A DNA stretch of 64,000 bases, taken from positions 30,508,501 to 30,572,500 of the forward strand of contig JAZHRO010000013.1 of assembly GCA_037157565.1 (NCBI GenBank), in the 5' to 3' direction. Source of the stretch: Thalassia testudinum. Taxonomy: Eukaryota > Streptophyta > Magnoliopsida > Alismatales > Hydrocharitaceae. Shown here piece by piece: positions 12,331-24,360 of the stretch (positions are counted from its first letter, which is position 1; every line of letters begins with the position of its first letter). Position numbers and translations under genes: made by a program. A model generated the notes under the pieces. It saw nothing but the letters and a program-made list of their open reading frames with translations. It made no database searches and was not told where the DNA came from.

Positions 12331-13917
12331 ACATAGAATATAGTCTGCAGTCAAGAAAGACCAGTGAATTTCTCAAAGTTGGTTCTTTTACATAACAATT
12401 TCCTTCGTTTTTCATTGTACAATTTTCTCTGCAAGCTATTACAATATTTTACTTTGTTCATTTTTAAATTCTTTTTAGTCTGAAATTTTGTTGTATGGCA
12501 GAGTTTTATCACCTTGCTGTACTTATAAGAATTTAACCATTGAGAAATTTTGAATCAACCTTTTAATCTTAAAAGTGCAAGCTGTTTTAATCTTAAAAGA
12601 TATTTTTTTTTCTTCCTCTACAAAATAAGTTAATTTCACATTGGAATAGCATTGGTTTGTCGCTCAAAATTAAAGAATATGTAGTTATCTTGATTATCAA
12701 AATATGCAATTTTTTTTAGTCATGCTGTATATTTTGTGGCATGAAAAAAATTCAAAATGCCATTAAAGATAATTATCGAACAAACTATTATCGAACGAAC
12801 CGTTAGCAAATATACTATTATCGAATATATTATCGAACTTAATCGAACATGTTCGTTCGAACAAAGCAAACGAACTAATAACAAATCGAACTCAAATGTT
12901 CGGTTTCGTAATCGAACCGAACTCAAACTTTCGTAAGCGAACATTTAACGAACTCAAACCAAACTCAAACATTGAATATCTTATCGGTATGTTCGAGTTT
13001 TGTTCGGTTCGATTAGCACCCCTAATTGGGACAAGAGAAGGTTAGCAGTTTGGGGTGCATCTTCATTTTGGCTTGCACTGCACAATATACTAAGAAAAGT
13101 CAGACATCACTATAGGAGTCATTTGGGAGATAGCTCCAGTTTAGGTTCTAGACTCATGAATGTCCTTTTATGGGGATTATTGTTGATATATATCCCAAAC
13201 TTGCTGCTTTGGCAACAGACCTAATGACTTTAAGGGCAGATTGTTTTTCTGAGGGAGGCCGGTCACAAGTCTGACACACCTCTTTGTTAAATGCTGGAAC
13301 TAAGGAACTACTTCTATTGCAGACTCTACTTGGTATCCATTCTGGAGAGGGTAGTAACGGTTGGGGCCTTTTCAACAAGGCCTACCTTCAGTTTATAGTG
13401 GACTTTCCTCCAACGAATCAAAACCTTCCAGCTAATTGTGGGGAAATATTTAGTCTAAAATCCGCCTAAAGGTGAAGTTTTTCTTATGGCTTCTGAGAAG
13501 GAGGAGGTTGGTCACCAAGGAGCACAAGAGGCATTAGGTACCAGGAGATGATGCAACTTGTGCCTTATGTGGCAATGTGGTGAAGGATTTGAACCACCAA
13601 CTTTTTAACTGCCCTGTCGCGTACTCTTATTGGATTGGAGCCAGAGATTGGTCTATTAATTTTGTTTGCCTCCTTTCGGATTTTTGGTCCAGCACCCATG
13701 GAATCCTAGTTAACGAGACTCTATTCAGATAGGGTATATCCTTTTATGGTGTATTTAGTTACAGTGTAATAGAATAATTTTTTGATGGAAGAGGTTTTCT
13801 ATTGATGGGGTTTTACAACACCACAATTTCATCCGTAACTATTGATGTACTGCATCCCCTTTGATTAATGAACAAGGGGTTAACAACCCCTCTTTTCCTT
13901 TTCCAAAAAAAAAAAAA

Positions 13918-15074
13918 TTCTTGAAGGTTGAGTCCAATGAACATGTAATTGGCTGCATTGACCTAATGAAATTACCTCAACATAGATATGCTAAGATTTC
14001 TTTATCGATCACCAAAGAAATTCATGCCTTGGAAAAGTTAGAACTTCTTTTTGACAGAATATAATTAAGATTATAAGTGGCTAGCTAATCACACTTAACA
14101 CGAGAAAGGTTTAGTTTTGTTTTAACACATGAATCATTTTAATAGAATCTTACTACATTTTGCATTACATATTATATGTAGGCACTGCCATCATGAAATT
14201 TCCCTAAAGTTGTTTTCATATGAATAATTAAACAACGAGATTGAGTCAGTAGATTTATCTTTATCTAGTTCATCAACATAAGTTAGCCGATAATTATATT
14301 ATCCATGATTCCATCACTTTTGGAGGGTATGAGACTATCAGTCTTAAGAGTGCATTACTGATGATTCATATTAAATCATAAATAATATAGCCTATGACCA
14401 AAATTCCAATGGAATAGAGTTAAATGGAAATATTTTTTGGAACAGAATATAATTACATAGAATTTTACATATGAGATTTTATGAGTCTAAGTTTATGGGC
14501 CTTTTCAAAATGTGACTATACAATCAGATAAACTTAAACAAGGTCCAAATAGTTTTAATTCACCTCTTGGAAGGAAACATTGGTCTTAATAGCAGGGGAA
14601 AAAACAAAAATGATAATTCTCAAAAAAAATCCCAATATGATCAAGCTAATGCAGAAATTTCATAAGAGATTCTGGGAAATGTCCCTGAGAATAATGGTTG
14701 AACCATGTTTCACACCACCAATGTTGTCACACTAGTTTCATCAACAACTTCCACGTTTCAACAGTGTCTCTACATACATCCATTCACTTCTTGCCATGTT
14801 GCACACCCAAATTAACATAATACACATGTAATCAAAGCCCCTCGGAAGAAGACATGGCAAAACGTACGAACAAGTATCAACAAATGACATGGTCCTTGAC
14901 AGATGCTTTCACCTTACCACTGATTCTGTGTTGGACCTTCTTTTAGGTGATCGAAGCTGCATCTCTGCCCAAAGAAAACCTAAAAGTGGTTCATTAAAAT
15001 AGACAATATGAGAACTCAAAGTAATGAAAAAAAAAAAAGTCTGGAAGAGAAACTCATCTAACCAAAAGAGCATT
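13918..15074. other. intergenic, no gene seen
   Basis: AT-rich sequence with short frames only. At 14940-14975 the minus strand has a splice-acceptor-like CTTTGGGCAG followed by 18 codons. It could be a 3' untranslated or terminal exon of the 15.1-kb gene. Confidence 0.5.
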
Positions 15075-15320
15075 TCAAAAATTCCTCCAACAATAATTGG
15101 TCATACACGGGGAATCATCCACAATCCCGTCAAGAAGGAGCACGTTTGATGGGACAACAGCCCTCCAAGAATTCGACTGGATCAGGTCACTGAAGATGTA
15201 TAGGGAAAAAAATCCAATGGTCAAAGCCGATCCAATCAAAGACCTTTCGCAGGCACCTTTAGATAACCATGTGTCATACACACTCCTACACTCAATCTCA
15301 GAGCACCATAACCCCATCAT
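15075..15320 (-). CDS. possible small membrane protein (81 aa), unrecognised
   Basis: Unrecognised. An 81-residue frame starts at an ATG-ATG pair and stops at TGA. Residues about 27-47 (SLIGSALTIGFFSLYIFSDL) form one strong hydrophobic segment. Six Cys occur, three of them in the C-terminal tail (PCMTNYCWRNF). Support comes from context: about 445 bp upstream on the same strand is a GC-rich block that ends in a consensus donor (CGCGAG|GTAAGA), as in plant genes whose first intron lies in the 5' untranslated region. The acceptor before the ATG is uncertain (AG at about 15334 or 15346). It could also be a chance frame. Confidence 0.4.
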   Translation of the reverse strand: MMGLWCSEIECRSVYDTWLSKGACERSLIGSALTIGFFSLYIFSDLIQSNSWRAVVPSNVLLLDGIVDDSPCMTNYCWRNF

Positions 15321-15764
15321 CTTCTTCCCTTTTAAGAGTAAACTAAGAACTCAATCACCAGACCACTTAGGTGGTTAACCACCATGCCCCGTCCTTCCAC
15401 ACACGGCAAATGCATCATCCATTTCTTCACATTCACCGTCGCATCAATGGTGATTCTTCCTCATTGCATCACTGATAGTGGTTTCCAGATCGTTTGGGAA
15501 ATGCTACCGATACCTAATCCAATCCGATCGGATCCAATCCCAATTCACATCACATGCAGGATTACGTGATTAGTCCACAAATGATATCTCGTGGACACTA
15601 ATCAATATACATCATGCGGGATCGCAGCAAAAGCGTTTCGACCATCTAAAATTAGCTCGAATCGAACCAGCGAGATCGTAAGGAAACGTATCGGATCAAC
15701 TAACGAGGCACGGGATTTAGCGAGAGAAACAGAGAGAGTGGGGGGGTGTGGGTGCGAGTCTTAC

Positions 15765-16000
15765 CTCGCGGAAGGAAACCCTAGATCGATCGAGGGGGTA
15801 GGGCGGAACCGGAGCGTTTGAGACTGGAGGGGAGAGGTGTTGGTGAAATGGAGTGGAGGAAGGAAGGAAATAGGGGAACGGGATGGCCCGTAACTAAAGT
15901 TGCCGTTGGCGGCACGTGTCGAGTGCGCGACACGGTACGGTGCGTCGATTCTGGGGCGAACATTCTGGTCTCATCTGCACGTGCTCACTCACGCCCCCCG
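15765..16000 (-). promoter_or_regulatory. putative 5' untranslated exon and promoter of the 15.1-kb gene
   Basis: A GC-rich island in AT-rich DNA. On the minus strand it contains the plant leader motif CTAGGGTTTCC and ends at a consensus donor at 15765 (GCGAG|GTAAGACT). No clear TATA box was found. Confidence 0.45.
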
Positions 16001-16545
16001 CCACCACCAATTTGGATGGATGAGGTTGATGGCGAGGTTAAGGAAAAGTTGATAACGCTCATTTTCGGTGAGGGGGATAAATAGTTCCTAAATTTATTCT
16101 TTTAAGTTAATTGAAATTAATAGGAGATCTGCGCTTTTACTTAAGTTTGCTCGTCAGCTGTGCTACTCAATATACCCGCGAGGTTAAGGATTAGGAACTA
16201 GAGAGAAAAGAAGAAGAAGGGGAAAAAAAAAGGGTAAAGGATAGGAGAAGGGGTAATATAATTATTTTTTTTAATTAGATAAAAAAGAAAAAAAATTGGT
16301 ATTGCATGTGTTGGACACGCAAGTGGAGAGAAAAGGGAGGAAATAAATTGGTAAAATTTTATTAATATAAATTTTAAAATATTCTCAAGAATATATATGG
16401 TATTTATTATAAAGAGGGATAAAAGAAATAATTAAAATAAAGTGAAAATATATGCAAAATTTAAAAATGATGCATTTTATAAGGCACCAATGCAACGAGT
16501 GTAGTTTTATGTGAATTTTTGAAGTGGACTCGAAACATAAAAAAT

Positions 16546-17270
16546 AATGTAAGTAATATCATGTGATGAGACTCATTATAATTTAAACAAGCATCATCAT
16601 TTGTGAGCGAAATAGATGGTTAATTTTTCTTTCTAAACAAAAATGCACTGGTGCAATGCAAAAGATATCGTCGATATAATTTAATTTTATGAATGCTCGT
16701 TTTATTCTGCGTCACTGTACTTGTTTTACATCAACGATCATCGATGATTTTGCATGAATTAAATATCATTGATGATTTTTAGTTTTTAACTAAATATGAT
16801 TTATGGTATTTGAAATATCATTGATAATTTTCAATTATTGATAAAAATCAGTGATGATTCCTTGATCTTTAGTAGGTGATATTTAATAATCTTTGTTGGA
16901 CCTCACATGTAAAAATCAACGTAAATACTATCACATAATAAGACTCACTATCACTTAAACGACTACCACTACTAGTGAGTGAAATGTATAGTTGAATTTT
17001 TGTTCTAATTTAAAATAAACTGATGTAATATAAGAAATATCATTGATGTGATTTAATTTCATGCAAATGTGTTTATTCTATATTTTTATATTTATTATGA
17101 ACTAAATATCATTGATAATTTTTAATTATTAATTAAATATAGTAAAAATAATTGATGATTTTTTTATTTTTAATAGATAATGAATCACGTCACAGATACG
17201 ATAAAAGATCCATGACTTTTTACGTGATAATAAGAAATATTGTCGATAATAATTGAAATGCATGTATGCA
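16546..17270. repeat. diverged tandem duplication, period about 372 bp
   Basis: The segment from 16546 (AATGTAAGTAATATC, then GAGACTCATTATAATTTAAAC) recurs from 16918 (AACGTAAATACTATC, then AAGACTCACTATCACTTAAAC). Both go on through TTGATGATTTTT-rich sequence. ATCATTGATGATTTT motifs are repeated several times inside each copy. Confidence 0.65.
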
Positions 17271-17706
17271 TTGTGTTCTGTGTTACAACGTACATTAAAA
17301 TAATATAATATGTAATACTTCCACTTTCCCCTTAATCAATCCAATTTCAGAAGGGAACAAGTCTTCCAAAATATTACCTTTTTAATCCTCCCTTTCCGTC
17401 CTAATTCTTGTATCCAAATATAGCCTAAGTGACTGGGGGAAGGGGTGCGCACGCGCGTGATGGTAAGGATAGATGATGGATGATCTTTTAATTAATCTTT
17501 GCAAAAGATAAGTTAATGTGGACGCTTTTCATTCGTGCGGAGCAGTTTGAACAAAGCGTAGGAAAATATGGTACCCCCACCATCACACCCCCTTTAATCA
17601 TAGTTCGTGAAAATTTTATATATTCAATTATAGTATATAATTTAATTAAATATTTAAAAAGTTCATTCTAATAAAATTTAATTTATAATTTAACTTTTAT
17701 TTACAT

Positions 17707-18340
17707 GATTAATAACAATATAAATTATAAAGATATTGTCAAATTTCAAAAAAAATATGGTAAGAGGTATATATGATTTTTTTTAATCGATAATTATTTG
17801 GTTGAATTTGAAGTAAAAATATATAATGATGGAGTCTTTTGTGAAATTTATTTTTAAAGAAAAATGAGGATCTTTTCGTAAAATTTATTTTAAGAAAAGA
17901 GATTCTTATGTAGGATTTATTTTTTGACATTACGAGTAAAATTTATAAGAGTAAAATATCATATTTTAAAGAAATTAAATTAAGTAAGGAGAGTCTTTTT
18001 TTATAATGTGATGAGAAAATTTGTTGATTAATATTTATATAAATTATGAGATATTGTCAAAATTTTTAAAAAATATAGCAAAAGTAACATATCGTTTTCC
18101 TTGATTGACAATCATATGGATGATTTTGAAATAAAAGTATATAATAATGGAACCTTTGAATTTATCTTGAGGAAAGTGAAGATTATTTCATTGAATTGGT
18201 TGTAGTAAAATGATTTTTTTTTGTGAAATATTTTTTTGATGTTACATGTAAAATTTATAATGATAAAAATGTCATATTTTTAATAAGTTAAATTAATTAT
18301 TCAAATCAAAAGAAAATAAGTGTTTTTTTTATGATAGGAT
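17707..18340. repeat. diverged tandem duplication, period about 319 bp
   Basis: The unit starts GATTAATAACAATATAAATT (17707) and recurs as GATTAATATTTATATAAATT (18026). Shared later blocks include AGATATTGTC, a TTGAAAT/TTGAAGT AAAA-ATATATAA block, and GTAAAATTTATAA before a TCATATTTT block. Confidence 0.65.
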
Positions 18341-18420
18341 GACATTACTCGGATTAGAGATTTTTATTTCATTTTTTATAATGAAATTACATTATTGGAT
18401 TATTTTATTTTCTTTAATAC

Positions 18421-19820
18421 TGAGATGAGCGTGTGTTGGTGAAAAAGAGAAATGGAGGGGGAAGAGGGTCAGACATGTGGCGTGAAGAGCCTATTCGTAC
18501 CGTAGATTCCGTGATAAGTGGATGTAAGGGAAGGTAGTAAATTTTCACCGACGAAGGAAGAAAATGTTCTGCATAAATGGGAGAATACAAATAAAAAAAA
18601 ATATGACACGAAATAAAGGAAAAATAAAAAGAAAAGTGACACAACAATGGAAATCGAATGAACTCTTGAAAGAGTGTGACCCTACGTTCGTAGAAATGGT
18701 AAGATGTTAATGAGCCTAATCTTGAAGATTGCATCTATGAGTTAATCGTATAAATCGACCAAAAAATTGAAAATGAATGCAAACTCGATTGTAATAGCCT
18801 GAGATCATACGTGGTCCCAACAAAACGACACCACTAAAAAAGTAAAAAGAAAGGACCAAACCAAATGCCAACAACAAACAACAAAATAATCTACAGTAAT
18901 CGACAACTTGCATGCAAACCAAAGCAATGCAACCACCGATCACCACCACCGTTGCTCGTCGCTGCACACGCCTTCACCGTCACCTCCCTCTATTGCTGTC
19001 AACGCCCTCCGCCACCGCACCACTCACACCTCCTCACACACGGTCGAGGAACGTAACGAACATAGAGGAGCAAACATTTCCGGCCAAGCCTCACCAAAGA
19101 TGCACCACCGCTTGTGTCAGCTACCAACCTCCCGCGTTGCCACAGTCACCGATGACATGCCTACATCAACCGCCGTCACCAACGACCATACATATCACTG
19201 CCAAAGGAGGAGGAGAGGTCTTAAGGATGGAGGAGAAGAACCAAAAGAAAGAGGGGGCTCCAATCAATCCCAAATGACTGATTAGAGTTCATACAAAGGC
19301 ATAAGATTTTCATCAAAAAAGAAGCTACGAAGAGGAGAGAAAAAAGCTCGTTGTCTTTAGTTTATTAGATAGATTATATGTCCATGCACCAGAAGTTAAT
19401 ATCGTGAAAATCAATAGTGGTAATTATATTAAAGACTAAGGTTCTATTCAATTTTTTTTGTTAAAATTATAATGTTACTACAATTAAAAAAAAACAGTGT
19501 TATATGAGTCTGAGAACAAGCATATTATCACAATCAAGGAAGTGGAAATGCATTTTTCTAATAAAAAATTATACAGTATGAACAGAGGCCATGACAGAGC
19601 GAGAAAAATTCAGCTTAGCCCACGTTCAAAGAAGGTGCACCGATTGGCGTTCTCAAACCAACTTGCGTTACCGTTAGGCTGAAAGGGTTTATAAAATAGA
19701 AAAAAAGAGCATGAATGAAAACGGCAGAACAGATAGTGATGGTATAGCCAATGTGAAAACCGGGGAAGGCAGAAGAATTCAGGATTTTTAGATGGGCGTG
19801 GGCAAGGAAACATACGTTGT
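18421..19820. other. intergenic, low-complexity CAC/CCG-rich patch
   Basis: 18930-19210 is rich in CACC and CCAC triplets and opens several overlapping Pro/His/Thr-rich frames. None shows domain structure or splice signals. I see no supported gene here. Confidence 0.5.
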
Positions 19821-21480
19821 ATAATATTTTAAAATGTATGGATATTTACTATTGAAATATATTAGTTAAAATGTAGAAAAATGTTTGAGTTGATGTATTT
19901 TATGAGGTGAGATGTAGATTTTATTTGATAATTTATATTTAATGTAAAAAAATAAAAGAAATAGTAAAATTTGTTACGTGGAGATCTCATATTAAAAAAA
20001 TTATTAAAATATTTTGAATTAAAATATATAAGTGATAAAATATATTTATATAGGTGATAAATAATTTTATATTGGTGATAAATCACTTTACATGGATGAT
20101 AAATTATTCTGTATAATTTTACACATGTGATAAATTATTCTGATGTAATTTTGTATCATTGTAATCTCATTTTACACCGATGTAAATTATTCCGAAGGTA
20201 ATATGGTGATTTTGTACCGATGCAAAGTGATTTTGTCCTATGAGTTTTGGATTTTAGGATTTAAGATGTAAGGTTTAGGATTTAAAGTTTAGGCTTATGA
20301 AAAGTAATTTTACCTAAAGGAAGTGATTTTTTACTTTAAGGTGTAGGAGTTAGGGTTTACGGCTTAAGGTGAAAAATCACTTTTCATATGTGAAGAAGCA
20401 CTTGAAATTTTGCAATCTTATTTTATATCGGTACAAAATGCAAAATGATTCCGAAGATGATTTGAGTGTTTGTATCCATATAAAAGGAGTTTATTGTTGA
20501 TTTCAACAGTGGTGGATCACATCACATGTGAGTACTTTTTTTTACATAAAAAAGGTGATACATAAAGTAAGGACCTTGTTTATAACTCTCCACGTAATTT
20601 TTTGCATTTCCAAATTCACTTTCAATATATTATAAATTGAAAATAAAAATATATCGATTAAAAATTAAAATATATCAATTGAAAATAAAAATACACTAAT
20701 TTAAAATTAAAATATATCAATAAAAAATAATTTTTTACTTGAGAGATTATTTTCTAACGATTAAAAATTAAAATTTTTAACCATTGAAAATGGAAACATA
20801 TTGATGAAAATTGATGTTTCACTTATAAAAAGTAATTTTTACTTATAAAAAATAATTTTATCATTGAAAAATTAAAATATATCAATTAAAATTATTACTC
20901 TCACTCCACATGTTAGCAAAATAAATTATGATATGCAATTCTTTACCTTTTTACTTTTTAAATATACAGATTGAGATATTTGATTAGATGTTAAGAATCG
21001 TAAGGTGACTCACATCTTTCTACCTCACATAGAAGATGATGACGATAAAAATGTACGATAACAAATTATTCGGAATCCATCAACCGGAATATTTAGAATC
21101 CTTAATTTTCCAAGTAAAAATAAAAAACAAATTTATGTTGTTGCAATCTCAAGAATTGCCGAACTCTTTACGGTAGTGCTATTGGATTCTTACAAAGATG
21201 GGTATGGTTATCATCACAATATTCTTCATTGTTAAGAATTAACTATCATGATAACGGCTTGCTTACGAAGGTTAGTTAGGCATATGCATCTTTAGCCCAA
21301 CCTTCCTTGCCAAATGAATACCATATGAAAAAGCTTATTTGACCATCCATTATTCCCAGATATATTGGACGGTATACCAATAAAAGCTTTTGTCAAGGAA
21401 GCTACTCCCAACATCAGATGCTATAGTTCAACATCTTCAAAAGTCATCTAGCCCTAAAAGATGATCCTCGTGTGGGAGAA
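19821..21480. repeat. AT-rich block of short internal repeats
   Basis: 20036-20110 repeats GGTGATAAAT(A/C)A about four times. 20240-20300 has TTTAGGATTTAAG units resembling degenerate plant telomere repeats. 20318-20385 contains an inverted repeat (AAGTGATTTTTTACTTTAAG against CTTAAGGTGAAAAATCACTT). 20630-20890 repeats AAAATTAAAATATATCAAT about five times. No gene. Confidence 0.6.
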
Positions 21481-24360
21481 ATCGCACCAACCGAGGGATG
21501 AATAATGTCCCTAAAATACCAACAACTAAAGCAACTAAACAAGCATATAAAATAAATGCAAAATATCAATAAATATCAATCAAAATCAACAATCAATCAA
21601 AAAATGCACAATATATTTTTTAAGATTGACGCACTTAGGTCTTCACAACCTAAATCCTTGAAAAGATGCAAGGGTCAAGGCCAAACACTATGAGAACAAT
21701 CCTCCCAACGGTAAGTTCTCCATGCTTGTAGGTGAATGGGCCTCGCTCAAGTAAGGCATCAATTACCAATAACAAAATAAAAGTTACAAAAATATTAAAA
21801 TCAATATTTATCTGTTATATGAAGAATGGGTAAGAACTTTAAGATATAGCCAAACTATTTCCTAAGTCAAAAAGATGTTACCAATTGAAATCTAGCAAGG
21901 GTGGGAATGAAGTAGCCTACTTAAAAGGGAATATTTCAAAGAATAAAAATATCCTCAAAACCTAGTTATAACCAGCTCCTTCCACTTAGCTCTTTAGTGG
22001 AAATTTTAAAAGTACTTCTTTTCCGTTAGAGTATCAAAAGCACCTTTCTTTATGTTACGATCCGATTTTAACTCCTTACAAAATATAAGAATGACTTGCT
22101 TCGACTAACTTTAAGATCCAGTCGTCTAATAAGAAATAAACTAAATGCAAGGATAAATATTTCCACAACCACACATGTAATGTAATTAAGCAAAATGATT
22201 AAAAGTCAGCAACGAAATATAGGAATAGAGTTTAACAGAAGCAACATAACACAGGCGAGAAATAAAGGTATAGTTCACTAGCTAGCCATCACAACCAACA
22301 AAAAAGTAATATAAGCCAAAATACTAACTAACAATAGAAAATCTCAAAAATGGAACAAGAGCAAGTACAACTATTGCTGGGCTCGACTGGGGCCAGCACC
22401 CTCTGCAGCTGATGGTGCTAGATATTCAACTCCCTGACTTGAACAGGTTACATATATCTATGGTCAGCGAACGCTGAGTAAAGTGGTGTATATGTCATTA
22501 CATGCAATTAAACATAAAGGAATAAGTAGGTAACTAATCATACAATTTCCAGTTATGTATTATTATATGTTTTCATTTAAAATCATCTACGTGTTTCTGA
22601 TTCGGTTTCTAGTAAGAGTCCATAACATTTCTTAATCCACTTATTCCCTAAGGGAACGATTTTGATTGCAGTTTTCCTATGATGTAGGATAGACACGTGG
22701 CACTCTCCTCACCGTGAAAGTACTCCATGATAGTCCTACACTCGGTCTACTACCCAAGGGGTCATGGTCGCGATATAGTGGTGACTACAGCACGCGCGAT
22801 AAACGCATGGGTAGCTACCCTGCACTAGCACGCTATCAGTCCTTTCCACTAGTGAGTACGTCTAAACGTATAGTACAGAACAGAACATGGGCCTCACCCC
22901 TCAACAGTCTACGTACCCACACCCGACTATCCCAGTTTGCCCAGTAGGCTTAACAGGAGTTGGTGTAGGGTGGATATTCCTAATCTCGGGTTTCAACCCA
23001 AGGGGCAGCTAGCTCCCTCTTACACTAAAGGGATAGTAGTTCTCCTCGGTACCACGTACACGAGGGCCAGCTTACTTCCCATATTCAAGTCCAAACACCC
23101 AACCAACATGCCCGTAAGCAACGAGTCCCATCATAGATCGAATATCTGCATTACTTTACTATGATTCCTTTCCTAGTTCCCCGTAGGGTTCATACGTAGT
23201 ACTCGACTTATTTCATTACATGGCATGTATCTATCTCTCATTCTGGTTTCTTCTAACAGACAGCTTGTGTTTAAACATGATAAGCAATCATCATTTTTAA
23301 CATTCAATTTCTCACAGCAAAGAATTTAACAACATGCATTCTTCAGTTTATAGCAAGCAAGGTTCATACATTGAAACATAAATAATCACATTCTCAGTCC
23401 TAAGGTTCATCTCATAACTTAGGTTCCAGGCAGATATTTCTAAATTAACAATGCACCTTACTAATTCAAATCACAGAAGTAGAGAGGACCACTCTACCAG
23501 GGTGTATGGGTGGTATGGGGGCTCGAACGGTGGATCCGAATGTCTCCGCGGGTCCCGTATCCACCATAGACTGGAGACTTATATTGTTGACCAATATGTC
23601 AAACAAACTCAAAATAGTATCGACACTATACTAACACGTAGAGAATTTCGAAATAAAACCAACGATACTTGGTTTGCGATAAACCGACTCCGTTTGGGCC
23701 CTGAACTGGCCAAAAACGCGTATCCTGACAAAAATCAGATGTCTGGGAAGAGTCTCAGACGTCTTAAACGAGCGTGAAATCTTACCTTACTTTCTACATC
23801 TTTTTCAAACATCTGAAATCCTTCACAGCTGTCTGAGGGTGTCTCCAGACGTCTGGCACTGCTCTCAGTTGTCTGGGAGTAGTCGGACGTCTGATGATGC
23901 TCCCAAACATCCTAAAGTGCCTCAAATGCCGCACTAATGCACCTTCCCAATGTCTCTGGCACCTCGGCACTCTACATGCTTTCCAGACGTCCCTCCAGAC
24001 GTCTGACAAGTGTTGCAGATGTCTGGATCTGCAGAAAAATGACTCCATAGAACCTCCCCACGAGCTTTTCTCTGCCTCCCGCACACCCTCCTCCCCTCCG
24101 ATCTCCCTCTGCTCCCCGCTCTCCCTCTCCTCCAATCTCCTCCTGCTTCCCGCTCTCCCTCTCCTCCCTCTCGGCTGCTCTGGTGGAGAGCAAAATGGAG
24201 GAGGGGGGTTTTATGGGTGGTGAGGGATGGGGGGAGGTATGGTGGCGTGGGAATGGGGAGAGGTATGGGGGAGATGTATGTGGATGGGGCGAGGGGAAGT
24301 ATGGGGCATGGAGGGGTATGGTGTAGGGGCATGGTGGAGGTTTTTTGCATCAAACCCCTT
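21480..24360. mobile_element. probable LTR-retrotransposon fragment, unassigned family
   Basis: Composition shifts here from AT-rich to mixed. The region has no frame with domains, but it holds sequence typical of long plant LTRs: a block near 22440-22510 (CGAACGCTGAGTAAAGTGG), a palindromic motif array (23735-24045), and a C-rich pyrimidine stretch (24060-24180). Borders, a primer site and target duplications were not found. The assignment rests on general resemblance. Confidence 0.35.
23735..24045. repeat. array of CAGACGTCTG palindromes
   Basis: At least eight exact or near copies of the self-complementary 10-mer CAGACGTCTG occur in 310 bp (for example CCAGACGTCTGG at about 23847, GGACGTCTGATG at about 23884, CCAGACGTCTGAC at about 23995). 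Variants are CAGATGTCTG and GCTGTCTGAG. Spacing is irregular. The ACGT core is that of bZIP binding sites. Confidence 0.75.

Larger units (their letters stand above)
10267..13024. mobile_element. non-autonomous hAT transposon with captured gene pieces, 8-bp TSD
   Basis: ATTGGGAC flanks the element on both sides (10259-10266 and 13025-13032), a perfect 8-bp duplication typical of hAT insertion. The inverted ends are TAGAGCTACTAATCGAAC and, at the right, TAGGGGTGCTAATCGAAC (19 of the first 23 bases agree). The TAGGGGTG type of start is usual for hAT. About 250 bp of each end is packed with short CGAAC/GTTCG motifs, the subterminal repeats to which hAT transposase binds. The 2758-bp body has no transposase frame. 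Instead it holds a GC-rich exon-like block, an IQM exon and a further gene-like piece. Removing it restores collinearity of the LINE. Confidence 0.9.
7540..13917 (+). pseudogene. 5'-truncated LINE ORF2, split by two nested insertions
   Basis: LINE remnant in three pieces. 7555-7770 is the linker before the reverse transcriptase (EEVLPDVRSLKKE, then in another frame GFPVLFLKEFWSLVKEEVM). 9011-10266 is the reverse transcriptase: INNYRLIAHFNPIYLVVSKT, GFRQGCPLAPMLFVI, a YVDGMIIF box in place of YADD, then the thumb. 13033-13917 is the C-terminal zinc-finger region, with CALCGNVVKDLNHQLFNCP near 13560. It ends in a poly-A run at about 13906-13917. The pieces become collinear once the solo LTR (7771-9010) and the hAT element (10267-13024) are removed, each with one copy of its target duplication. 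About 2.4 kb of LINE remain. The endonuclease half is absent, as expected of 5' truncation. It has many stops and frameshifts. Confidence 0.85.
16090..18420. other. AT-rich gene-free DNA with two diverged duplications
   Basis: No reading frame of note. The block is made largely of two old tandem duplications, listed separately, and A/T homopolymer runs. Confidence 0.6.

Noticed and set aside
18930..19285. Overlapping Pro/His/Thr-rich frames of up to 125 codons
   Set aside because: Low-complexity CAC/CCG triplets give open frames in several phases. No domain or exon border.
20240..20300. Interstitial telomere repeat
   Set aside because: Only degenerate TTTAGG-like units in AT-rich DNA; no run of TTTAGGG.
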